Shown piece after piece: positions 57,534-64,000 of a stretch of 64,000 nucleotides of DNA. Positions within the stretch are counted from its first letter, which is position 1. Every line of letters starts with the position of its first letter. Source of the DNA: DATGLG01 sp035294245. Its GTDB lineage: Bacteria > Pseudomonadota > Alphaproteobacteria > JACZXZ01. A model generated the notes under the pieces. That model was not told the DNA's origin. It saw only the letters and a list, made by a program, of their open reading frames with translations, and did no database searches. The position numbers and the translations under genes are program-made. The stretch spans positions 1 through 64,000 of the forward strand of contig DATGLG010000043.1 in NCBI GenBank assembly GCA_035294245.1. Direction: 5' to 3'.

Positions 57534-57857
57534 ATGATGCAGAGAGTGAGCGGGCTCAAGAAATTGCTGGCGGTCTGCCTCTTGGCGGCGTCGGTTGCCT
57601 CCTGCGCCGCGGTTTCCGGCCAGGAGACCGCGGGCGAATATGTCGATGACGCCACCATCACCACGAAGGTGAAATCGGCCATGGTCGAGGACCCGAGCCT
57701 GAGGAACAAGATCGGCCAGATCCATGTGGAGACGATGAAGGACGTCGTGCAGCTCAGCGGCTTTGTCGATTCGGCCCAGACCTCCGCCCGCGCGGAGGAG
57801 GTTGCGCGCGGTGTCAAGGGCGTTCGCGGCGTCAGGAACGATCTCATCGTGCAATGA
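57534..57857 (+). CDS. BON-domain lipoprotein (OsmY-like)
   Basis: 107 residues. A lipoprotein signal ends in the lipobox VASC (Cys24) and the remainder is one BON domain: DDATITTKVKSAMVEDPSLRNKIGQIHVETMKDVVQLSGFVDSAQTSARAEEVARGVKGVRGVRNDLIV. BON domains bind phospholipid membranes; single-domain secreted ones are often osmotic or stress-induced. GAGGAGGC lies before the ATG. It sits close to an ECF sigma factor and otsA, consistent with a stress role. Confidence 0.93.
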   Translation: MMQRVSGLKKLLAVCLLAASVASCAAVSGQETAGEYVDDATITTKVKSAMVEDPSLRNKIGQIHVETMKDVVQLSGFVDSAQTSARAEEVARGVKGVRGVRNDLIVQ

Positions 57858-58268
57858 GCGCGCGCCCCGCGCGGCGACGCAATTCCTTTCTCGGCCGGCA
57901 GCGTCGCTACCCCGGAAGCAAAAATTTACGAAGATCACCGTGATAAGAATGTGACCCTTGCCGTGACAAAATAAGAATGGGGCCGCTCTTCGCGGCCGCC
58001 GCCGAGCGGCGGCATTCCCAGCTCGGCAATGGTTGGGGCGGATCGAGCCCGTAATTCAACCGGAAGCCGGCGTTTCGCGCGACCCGCCCCGTCATCCCCG
58101 TCGGTTGGCGCCGCCGCGGCGGTCGGGCGGCCCGGGGGAATAAATCGATCCAGTCCGCGTCCTTGAATCTGACCCTTGAAACCGGCGCTTCCAGCTCGAT
58201 CCCGATATCGCTCGAGGTGGGGAGATACGTCGCGGCCGGTTTTTGCCGATTGGCGCAAGAGGACTGGT
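57858..58268. other. Intergenic region before the ECF sigma gene
   Basis: 411 bp with no convincing ORF. Two GC-rich hairpins overlap and exclude each other: GGCCGC-TCTTC-GCGGCC (57981-57997) and GCCGCCGC-CGA-GCGGCGGC (57995-58013). The AT-rich stretch AAAAATTTACGAAG at 57921-57934 may hold a promoter. Nothing else is recognisable. Confidence 0.4.
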
Positions 58269-58823
58269 ATGAATCGAGAGCTGCACCGCGATATCGTGGC
58301 TTGCCTGCCGCATCTGCGTGCCTTTGCCTTCCTTCTCACGCGCGAGAGAGAATTGGCCGATGATCTCGTGCAGCACACGGTCGTCCGCGCGCTCACATTC
58401 TCCGATCAGTTCGAGCGCGGCACGAACTTCAAGGCATGGATGATGGCCATTTTGCGAAACTCGTACTTCAACGAGATGCGGCGCCGCGGGCGGGCGCATC
58501 AGCTCTGCCTCGAGGCGTTCCCGAATGTCGGGACGACGAGCGGCGGCCAGGAGGAGAATCTCGATATGCGGGACTTCACGCGCGCATTCCGCGCCCTTCC
58601 CGAGACGCGGCGCGAGGCGCTGGCCCTTGTCGGCGTCAGCGGCTTCTCCTACGAGGATGCGGCGAAGGTCGCGGGCTGCGCCGTCGGCACGATGAAGAGC
58701 CGGGTGTCGCGGGCGCGCCTGCAGCTCCGGCAGATGCTCGAGGATACGGAAATGGCCGGCGTGATGAAGGCGGCCACGGGATCGCCGCATGCGCACGGAG
58801 AGCACAAGCACGCCGGCAAATAG
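58269..58823 (+). CDS. ECF sigma factor of the EcfG type
   Basis: 184 residues. Region 2 is LRAFAFLLTRERELADDLVQHTVVRALTFSDQFERGTNFKAWMMAILRNSYFNEMRRR, and region 4 is FRALPETRREALALVGVSGFSYEDAAKVAGCAVGTMKSRVSRARLQL. These match the EcfG (general stress response) group of alphaproteobacteria well. No nepR or phyR gene is adjacent, so this may be an accessory EcfG paralogue. ATG 58269 is preceded by AGAGGA. A His-containing tail (HAHGEHKHAGK) ends the protein. otsA follows. Confidence 0.9.
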   Translation: MNRELHRDIVACLPHLRAFAFLLTRERELADDLVQHTVVRALTFSDQFERGTNFKAWMMAILRNSYFNEMRRRGRAHQLCLEAFPNVGTTSGGQEENLDMRDFTRAFRALPETRREALALVGVSGFSYEDAAKVAGCAVGTMKSRVSRARLQLRQMLEDTEMAGVMKAATGSPHAHGEHKHAGK

Positions 58824-58883
58824 CGCCGGCGGGTCCGGCGCATCGCCGCGGGATCCTGCGCCGGCGGCGCCGCGTCGTTTCGC

Positions 58884-58908
58884 GGAATAACCCCTCGAAT
58901 CCCGCGTC
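58884..58908 (+). promoter_or_regulatory. Candidate EcfG-type promoter before otsA
   Basis: GGAAT-16 bp-CGTC resembles the EcfG promoter GGAAC-16/17-CGTT at eight of nine fixed positions or close to that. It lies 163 bp upstream of the otsA start and just downstream of the EcfG-type sigma gene. otsA is a common member of the general stress regulon. Confidence 0.35.
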
Positions 58909-59070
58909 TATAACATCAGAGCGCACTGAAGCTCCCCGGAGCCGGGTTTCCCCAGACAAATTAGAACGGCGGAACGGGGAGGCCTGTCATCCCGCCGCAG
59001 GGAACAGCAATCGGGATTCCGTCGATCGCGATAAGGCCGCGGGCGCCAGGCGCAGAGGCAGGAGGAAACC

Positions 59071-60504
59071 GTGGGACGAATTGTCGTCGTCTCCAACAGG
59101 GTAAGCACGGCACCCACCTCGAGCTCGACGGCGAATATCGGTGGTCTCGCTATCGCCGTCCACGCCGCCCTCGATTACGAATCCGCGATATGGTTCGGCT
59201 GGACCGGCGAGATCGCCGATCACGCGCCGAGCTCGCCCCGCGTGCTCAATGACGGGCGGCTCACCCGTATTCTCGTCGATCTCTCGCGCGAGGACTACCG
59301 GCGCTACTATGCCGGCTTCTCCAACCGCACGCTCTGGCCACTCTTCCATTATCGCATCGATCTCGTCGAGTTCGATCACCGGAATTACATCGCCTACCGG
59401 CGCGTCAGCGAGACGTTCGCCCGTCACCTCGAAGGCTTTCTGCAGCCCGAGGATTTGGTGTGGATTCATGATTATCACCTCATTCCCCTGGCTTCGGCGC
59501 TGCGCGCCCGCGGCATCGGCAATCGGCTCGGCTTCTTCCTCCACACGCCTTTTCCGGCACGCGAGGTCCTGACGACGCTCCCCGTGCATGAGGAGCTCGT
59601 GCGCGGGCTTTGCGCTTACGACGTCGTCGGCTTCCAGACCCGGGACGATCTGCACGCCTTCCGGGACTATATCGTCCGCGAGGCGGAGGGAACGGTCGGG
59701 AGCGAGGGCATCGTGTCCGCCTTCGGCTGCAACACCTATGCGGACGCCTATCCCATCAGCATCGATCCCGAGGCCACCGCCGCGCGCGCGGAGCGTGGCG
59801 CTGCCGGCAATCAGGCCCGCCGGCTGCGGGAGAGCCTCGCCGGGCGCGAGCTCATCATCGGGGTCGACCGCCTCGACTACTCGAAGGGCCTCATCAAGCG
59901 CTTCGAAGCGGTGGAGCAGCTCCTCGAGGAGCATCCCGAGCACCGCCGGCGCCTCGTGGTGCTGCAGATCGCGCCACCGACCCGCGGCGACGTGCCCGAA
60001 TACCAGCATCTCCGCTCGACCCTCGACGCCCAGATCGGGCATATCAACGGGCGCTTCGCCGAGCCGGACCTGCTGCCGGTCCGCTACCTGAACCGGCATT
60101 TCGGCCAGGAGACGCTTTTCGGCTTCTACCGCGCGAGCTCGATCGGGCTGGTGACCCCGCTTCGCGACGGCATGAATCTCGTCGCAAAGGAATACGTCGC
60201 GAGCCAGGACCCCGCCGACCCCGGCGTCCTCGTGCTCTCCCGCTTCGCTGGCGCTGCGCATGAGCTCAAGGACGCCCTCATCGTCAATCCCTATGACACG
60301 ACGGCGGTCGCCGCCGCCCTGGACCGCGCCTTGAACATGGCGCTCGACGAGCGGCAGCGGCGCTATGAGGCCATGATGAGCGCGCTCCGCCGCAACGACA
60401 TCAGAGCATGGCGGGACGCCTTCCTGCGGGCGCTGTCCAAACCGACCCTCCCTTTTCGGGAGGTGAAGCGAGCGCGACGGCCGACGCCGCTGACCGCATA
60501 CTGA
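59071..60504 (+). CDS. otsA: Alpha,alpha-trehalose-phosphate synthase
   Basis: 477 residues of glycosyltransferase family 20, making trehalose 6-phosphate from UDP-glucose and glucose 6-phosphate. Visible are the start GRIVVVSNRV, WFGWTGEI, the conserved LWPLFHYR and WIHDYHLIPLASALR, IGFFLHTPFP-like GFFLHTPFPAREVL, the loop GVDRLDYSKGLIKR, and LRDGMNLVAKEYVA. GTG start. No otsB phosphatase gene follows; two GH13 genes are close by. Trehalose is a stress protectant, fitting the sigma factor next door. Confidence 0.96.
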   Translation: MGRIVVVSNRVSTAPTSSSTANIGGLAIAVHAALDYESAIWFGWTGEIADHAPSSPRVLNDGRLTRILVDLSREDYRRYYAGFSNRTLWPLFHYRIDLVEFDHRNYIAYRRVSETFARHLEGFLQPEDLVWIHDYHLIPLASALRARGIGNRLGFFLHTPFPAREVLTTLPVHEELVRGLCAYDVVGFQTRDDLHAFRDYIVREAEGTVGSEGIVSAFGCNTYADAYPISIDPEATAARAERGAAGNQARRLRESLAGRELIIGVDRLDYSKGLIKRFEAVEQLLEEHPEHRRRLVVLQIAPPTRGDVPEYQHLRSTLDAQIGHINGRFAEPDLLPVRYLNRHFGQETLFGFYRASSIGLVTPLRDGMNLVAKEYVASQDPADPGVLVLSRFAGAAHELKDALIVNPYDTTAVAAALDRALNMALDERQRRYEAMMSALRRNDIRAWRDAFLRALSKPTLPFREVKRARRPTPLTAY

Positions 60505-60558
60505 GTCCCGGCCCCCTTCACCCCGTCCGCCGGCGGCGATGAGGCGGGCGCGGCGTCC

Positions 60559-60795
60559 TCAAGCCGGATTGCGCTTTCCCGCCGACTTCCTGGATGAGGT
60601 CCGCGAAACCCGCTCCTTGCTCTTCAGCGGCATCGACGGCGAGGAGGGTTGGCTCGCACGGCGCTCTTCAGACGCGATCTCTTCCTCCGCCTTCTGCCAA
60701 TGCAGCCCGTCGCGTCCATGGGGGCGCCCCTCGCGCTCCCAAATCTGATAGGCACGCTCCCGGATTTTCTCCTCTTTATTCTCGACGGTGTTCAT
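60559..60795 (-). CDS. DUF2934-family small protein
   Basis: 78 residues. The DUF2934 unit KIRERAYQIWEREGRPHGRDGLHWQKAEEEI occupies the first half; the second half is Ser/Arg/Lys-rich and disordered. GAGGAGGAAAGC precedes the ATG on the minus strand. DUF2934 proteins commonly lie near stress and carbohydrate genes in alphaproteobacteria; the function is unknown. Confidence 0.88.
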   Translation of the reverse strand: MNTVENKEEKIRERAYQIWEREGRPHGRDGLHWQKAEEEIASEERRASQPSSPSMPLKSKERVSRTSSRKSAGKRNPA

Positions 60796-61337
60796 AATGC
60801 TTTCCTCCTCGCGGATTCTTCAACCGAGCCCGACATCTCGCTCCGGCCCAAGGCGGCGAGCCGAGGGCGCGACGCCGTCGTCCGTAAAGATGGACAAATG
60901 CCGCGCCGTTTCAATCATCAGCGGCGCGGTCGCATCAGGCGCGAGGATACAATAGGCCGAGGACGCGAATCACGCGTGGCGGGATTCGCCGCGCGCTGCG
61001 CCGCGCGTGCTGCACTGTGACAAAACTGTGTCAGGGCTGGCCGAGCTTCGGCGTTCCGCGTTACATCTCTGCTGATGCTTCGTCGGGCGCTCCTGATAAC
61101 GGACGATAGCGGAGCGTTGCCGGTCTGATATTCGATGTGTCGCTCGGCCTAAGAAAACCATTGCGATGATCGTGACGCACAGACCGGTGGGCGGAAGGCC
61201 CTTGCAACGACGGTTTCGGCTTGACCTCGCCGCCCCCGATGCGGCGGCAATGGGGGCATCGCAGCTCTTTCCTTCAAGAAACGATCATTCGCGACCCGCG
61301 TCGTGGAGCGGCGATATGCGGATGAAAGGGGGATGCT
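60796..61337. other. Intergenic region between the DUF2934 gene and the first GH13 gene
   Basis: 542 bp, no convincing coding frame on either strand. TGACA-AAACTG-TGTCA at 61018-61033 is a short inverted repeat. The stretch from about 61120 to 61337 is probably the leader and promoter region of the GH13 operon. No RNA gene was recognised. Confidence 0.45.
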
Positions 61338-62948
61338 TTGAACGACGAGTGGTGGCGTGGCGCAGTGATTTACCAAATCTATCCGCGCAGTTTCCGCGAC
61401 AGTAACCAGGACGGCATCGGCGACCTTCGAGGCATCATCGAGAAACTTCCCTATGTCGCGTCGCTCGGCGTGGACGGCATCTGGCTCTCGCCGTTCTACG
61501 TCTCGCCGATGGCGGATTTCGGGTACGACGTCGCGGATTATTGCGCGGTCGACCCCCTTTTCGGCACGCTCGCCGATTTCGACGAGCTCGTCGGCGTCGC
61601 GCATCGGCTCGGATTGAAGGTGGTGATCGATCTCGTCTGCGCGCATACCTCCGACCGCCATCCCTGGTTCGCGGAAAGCCGCGCCTCGCGAGGCAACGCG
61701 CGCGCGGATTGGTATGTCTGGGCCGATCCCCGGGTCGACGGCACGCCGCCGAACAACTGGCTCTCGGTCTTCGGCGGCGGCGCCTGGGCCTGGGAGCCGC
61801 GCCGGCGCCAGTACTATCTGCATCACTTTCTTCCCAGCCAGCCGAAGCTCAATCTGCGCAACGAGGCGGTCCTCGGCGCCTTGCTCGCCGTCACCGAGTT
61901 CTGGCTGGAGCGCGGCGTCGACGGCTTTCGCCTCGACGCTGTCGATTTCCTCGTGCATGACGAGGCTCTTACCGACAATCCTCCCTTTCGCGGGCTCCGC
62001 CAGCCGGTCAAGCCGTATCACATGCAGCAGCATCTCTACGATCTCGGCGCGCCCGGGATCCGCCCCGTGATCGAGAAGATCCGCGCGTTCATGGATCGCT
62101 ATCCCGGCGCTGTGTCGATCGCGGAGGTCGGCAGCGAGACGACGGATGCGAGCTCGCTCGCGCGCGCCGGCGGCTATGTCGGCGAGGACGATCGCGGCGT
62201 GCACGCCGCCTATTCGCTCTCCCAGATGAAATCGAAGGGCGATGCGCCGACGCTGCGCGACGCGATCGCCGAGGCGGAGCGCGCCTTCCCCAGGGACGGC
62301 CTCATTTGGGCCTTCAGCAACCACGACGTCGCCCGCGTGACGAGTCGCTGGGGGGACGGGAGTGCTGCGGCCGCCAAGATGTTCATGGCGCTGTTGTTGT
62401 CATTGCGCGGGGGCGTCTTCATATATCAAGGAGAGGAGTTGGGACTGCCGGAGGCGGATGTGCCGTTCGAACGTCTCCAAGACCCCTATGGGCGCCACTA
62501 CTGGCCGGATTTCAGGGGACGCGACGGCTGCCGGACGCCGATGCCCTGGTGTGCGGAGAGCGAGAACGCGGGATTCTCCAACGCCCATACGCCGTGGCTG
62601 CCGATCCCCGAAGCGCATCGGAAGCTGGCCGTGTCGGCGCAAGAGTGCCGCCCCGATTCCGTCCTCAGCACCTCCCGGGAGCTGCTGCAGCTCCGCAGGA
62701 AGCATCCCGCGCTGCGGCACGGCCGCCTCGACCTGCTCGATGTACCGCCGCCGCTCCTGGCGTTCCGCCGCCGCGCCGACGCGGAGTGCCTGCTCTGCGT
62801 CTTCAACATCGGCAGTCATGACGCGGAATTCATCCCCCCCAACACCAGGCTGACGCCGCTCGACGGCTTCGCCGCGATCGACGGCGAGTGCCGAATTCGC
62901 CTCCCCGGTTACGGTGCCTATATCGCGCAGGAAGACGATAGCGGATGA
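61338..62948 (+). CDS. GH13 alpha-glucosidase-type hydrolase
   Basis: 536 residues with TTG start behind AAAGGGGG; the family start WWRGAVIYQIYPRSFRDSNQDGIGDLRGI follows at once. The four GH13 regions are present: DLVCAHTSDRHPWF, GFRLDAVDF (nucleophile Asp), VSIAEVGSE (acid Glu) and FSNHDVAR. This is the oligo-1,6-glucosidase/alpha-glucosidase subfamily (GH13_23/17/30 type) acting on maltose-like or trehalose-derived sugars in the cytoplasm. Its stop overlaps the ATG of a second GH13 gene (ATGA), so the two form an operon in the trehalose region. Confidence 0.93.
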   Translation: MNDEWWRGAVIYQIYPRSFRDSNQDGIGDLRGIIEKLPYVASLGVDGIWLSPFYVSPMADFGYDVADYCAVDPLFGTLADFDELVGVAHRLGLKVVIDLVCAHTSDRHPWFAESRASRGNARADWYVWADPRVDGTPPNNWLSVFGGGAWAWEPRRRQYYLHHFLPSQPKLNLRNEAVLGALLAVTEFWLERGVDGFRLDAVDFLVHDEALTDNPPFRGLRQPVKPYHMQQHLYDLGAPGIRPVIEKIRAFMDRYPGAVSIAEVGSETTDASSLARAGGYVGEDDRGVHAAYSLSQMKSKGDAPTLRDAIAEAERAFPRDGLIWAFSNHDVARVTSRWGDGSAAAAKMFMALLLSLRGGVFIYQGEELGLPEADVPFERLQDPYGRHYWPDFRGRDGCRTPMPWCAESENAGFSNAHTPWLPIPEAHRKLAVSAQECRPDSVLSTSRELLQLRRKHPALRHGRLDLLDVPPPLLAFRRRADAECLLCVFNIGSHDAEFIPPNTRLTPLDGFAAIDGECRIRLPGYGAYIAQEDDSG

Positions 62949-64000
62949 CGAACGGATCATCGAGGGCGCCGTCCCCCGAAGCCGGCCCGCGCATCTACAA
63001 CCTGTTTCCGCTCCTCGTCGGCCCGATCGAGGCGTGGAGCGCGCAGCTGCCGCGCGTCGACCGCATGGGCTTCGACTGGATCTACCTCAATCCGTTCCAT
63101 TACCCGGGCTTCTCCGGCAGCCTCTACGCCATCAAGGATCCCTATCGGCTGCACGATCTCTTCGCCGCCGGCGGGGACGGGGAGGCGGCCCTGACACGCT
63201 TCGTCGCCGATGCGGAGCGGCGCGAGATCCGGGTGATGATGGATCTCGTCGTCAACCACACCGCCAAGGACGCGGTTCTCGTCGGCGCGCATCCCGAGTG
63301 GTATCGGCGCGACGCGACGGGCGAGCTCTACAGTCCGCGCGCGATCGACCCCGGCGACACGACGAAGGTCACGGTCTGGGGCGATCTCGCCGAGCTCGAC
63401 TACGAGCGCGCTGGCGCGCGCGCGGGGCTGATCGATTATTGGCTGGCTTACCTGCGCCATTACATCGGTCTCGGCTTCCGCGGCTTTCGCTGCGATGCCG
63501 CCTACAAGGTGCCGGCCGAGGTTTGGGCCGCGCTCATCGCCGGCGCGCGCCGCGAGGCTCCGGACGTGGTCTTCTTCGCGGAGACCTTGGGTTGCGGCAC
63601 ATCGGAGGTGCAGGAGCTGCGGGAGGCCGGCTTCGACTACCTCTTCAACAGCAGCAAATGGTGGGATTTTCGCGCCGATTGGCTGCTCGACCAATATGAC
63701 GCCTTTCGGCGGATCGCCCCGTCGATCTCCTTCCCGGAGAGCCACGACACCGAGCGCCTGGCGGCCGAGGGCGCCACGGACGATCCCGACCGTATCGCGC
63801 AGCTGGCCAAGTTCCGCTATCTCTTCGCCGCCTGCTTCTCCACGGGCGTCATGATGCCCATTGGCTATGAATACGGGTTTCGCAAGCGGCTCGACGTGGT
63901 GAGGACGCGCCCCGAGGACTGGGAAGAGCCCGCCATCGACATCTCGGATTTCATCGCCGCCGCCAACGGGATGAAGCGCGCGTTTCCCGCCTTGAGCCAG
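62945..64000 (+). CDS. Second GH13 alpha-amylase-like protein (partial, runs off the window)
   Basis: 352 codons are present, open at the right edge. ATG 62945 overlaps the previous stop. The beginning IYNLFPLLVGPIEAWSAQLPRVDRMGFDWIYLNPFHYPGFSGSLYAIKDPYRLHDLF is typical of a distinct GH13 group. The catalytic positions are visible: MDLVVNHTAKDAVL, GFRGFRCDAAYKVP (nucleophile Asp), VVFFAETLG (acid Glu) and SFPESHDTER. In the GFRxDA motif the residue before Asp is Cys. It may act on alpha-glucans or as a maltosyl-transfer enzyme; this cannot be settled. Confidence 0.9.
   Translation, partial: MTNGSSRAPSPEAGPRIYNLFPLLVGPIEAWSAQLPRVDRMGFDWIYLNPFHYPGFSGSLYAIKDPYRLHDLFAAGGDGEAALTRFVADAERREIRVMMDLVVNHTAKDAVLVGAHPEWYRRDATGELYSPRAIDPGDTTKVTVWGDLAELDYERAGARAGLIDYWLAYLRHYIGLGFRGFRCDAAYKVPAEVWAALIAGARREAPDVVFFAETLGCGTSEVQELREAGFDYLFNSSKWWDFRADWLLDQYDAFRRIAPSISFPESHDTERLAAEGATDDPDRIAQLAKFRYLFAACFSTGVMMPIGYEYGFRKRLDVVRTRPEDWEEPAIDISDFIAAANGMKRAFPALSQ

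Noticed and set aside
57995..58013. GC-rich hairpin GCCGCCGC-CGA-GCGGCGGC as a terminator of the BON gene
   Set aside because: It is about 140 bp from the stop codon, has no T-run, and such stems are frequent in this composition.
1..64000. Search by eye for tRNA, rRNA, CRISPR arrays, phage genes and transposases
   Set aside because: No T-loop GGTTCGAATCC-like context outside genes, no regular repeat-spacer array, and no transposase, integrase or phage structural motif was seen.

Overview
The window is GC-rich, gene-dense bacterial chromosome. Several features point to an alphaproteobacterium, probably of the Hyphomicrobiales (Rhizobiales) type: an EcfG-like sigma factor, the xseB-ispA-dxs-tlyA order, CtrA-like TTAACCAT sites, many ATGA/GTGA stop-start overlaps, and dispersed repeats of the 'CATTCCCGC...GCGGGAAT' kind. 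No tRNA, rRNA, CRISPR array, prophage or intact insertion sequence was found. The genus cannot be fixed from this sequence alone.

Layout. 1-2.3 kb: tail of an OmpA-type protein, a small secreted protein, a FOXRED1-like flavoprotein and a cold-shock protein. 2.5-9.2 kb: a catabolic block with a flavin reductase-MarR fusion, divergent from an operon of a NicX-like (2,5-dihydroxypyridine dioxygenase family) protein, an acyl-CoA dehydrogenase and an acyl-CoA ligase, followed by a Tat-exported formamidase/acetamidase. 9.2-14.1 kb: 3-hydroxyacyl-CoA dehydrogenase, a FlK-like hotdog thioesterase, and a paaX regulator overlapping a ferredoxin-NADP reductase gene. 14.5-21.8 kb: MlaA lipoprotein, a complete Liv-type ABC importer, an MBL-fold protein with an altered metal site, and a GFA protein. 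21.8-32.8 kb: tandem NTF2-immunity-like protein, two DJ-1/PfpI proteins (one with an AraC domain), lactate-permease-like transporter, DedA-PAP2-LssY fusion, aromatic hydroxylase with DUF2783, adenylate cyclase and an MHS-type MFS transporter. 32.9-40.3 kb: beta-propeller protein, peptidoglycan amidase, CHAP protein, several small unknowns, an AtzG/AtzE-like amidase pair and a TVP38-type membrane protein.

40.3-49.8 kb carries scattered phenylacetate genes: paaK, a paaG-paaI-paaJ operon, a PaaA-like protein with altered iron ligands, and paaY. The paaGIJ operon is bracketed by two PIN-domain toxin-antitoxin modules. The core epoxidase paaABCDE is not in the window. 49.8-57.3 kb: a DauA-like flavoenzyme that lacks two arginine-recognition positions, an HDAC-family hydrolase, then the operon xseB-ispA-dxs-tlyA-RNA methyltransferase (isoprenoid precursors and RNA modification). 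57.5-64 kb: stress and carbohydrate region with a BON lipoprotein, an EcfG-like sigma factor, otsA, a DUF2934 protein and two overlapping GH13 genes, the second cut by the window end.

Taken together the window describes a metabolically versatile aerobe that activates aromatic and other acids to CoA esters and degrades them by beta-oxidation-like steps, imports amino acids or similar solutes through a Liv system, and makes trehalose under EcfG-type stress control. The parts that look least described are the NicX/flavin-reductase-MarR block, the MBL protein with a lost second metal site, the DauA-like enzyme with lost specificity residues, the PaaA-like protein with lost iron ligands, and the DedA-PAP2-LssY fusion with degenerate phosphatase motifs.
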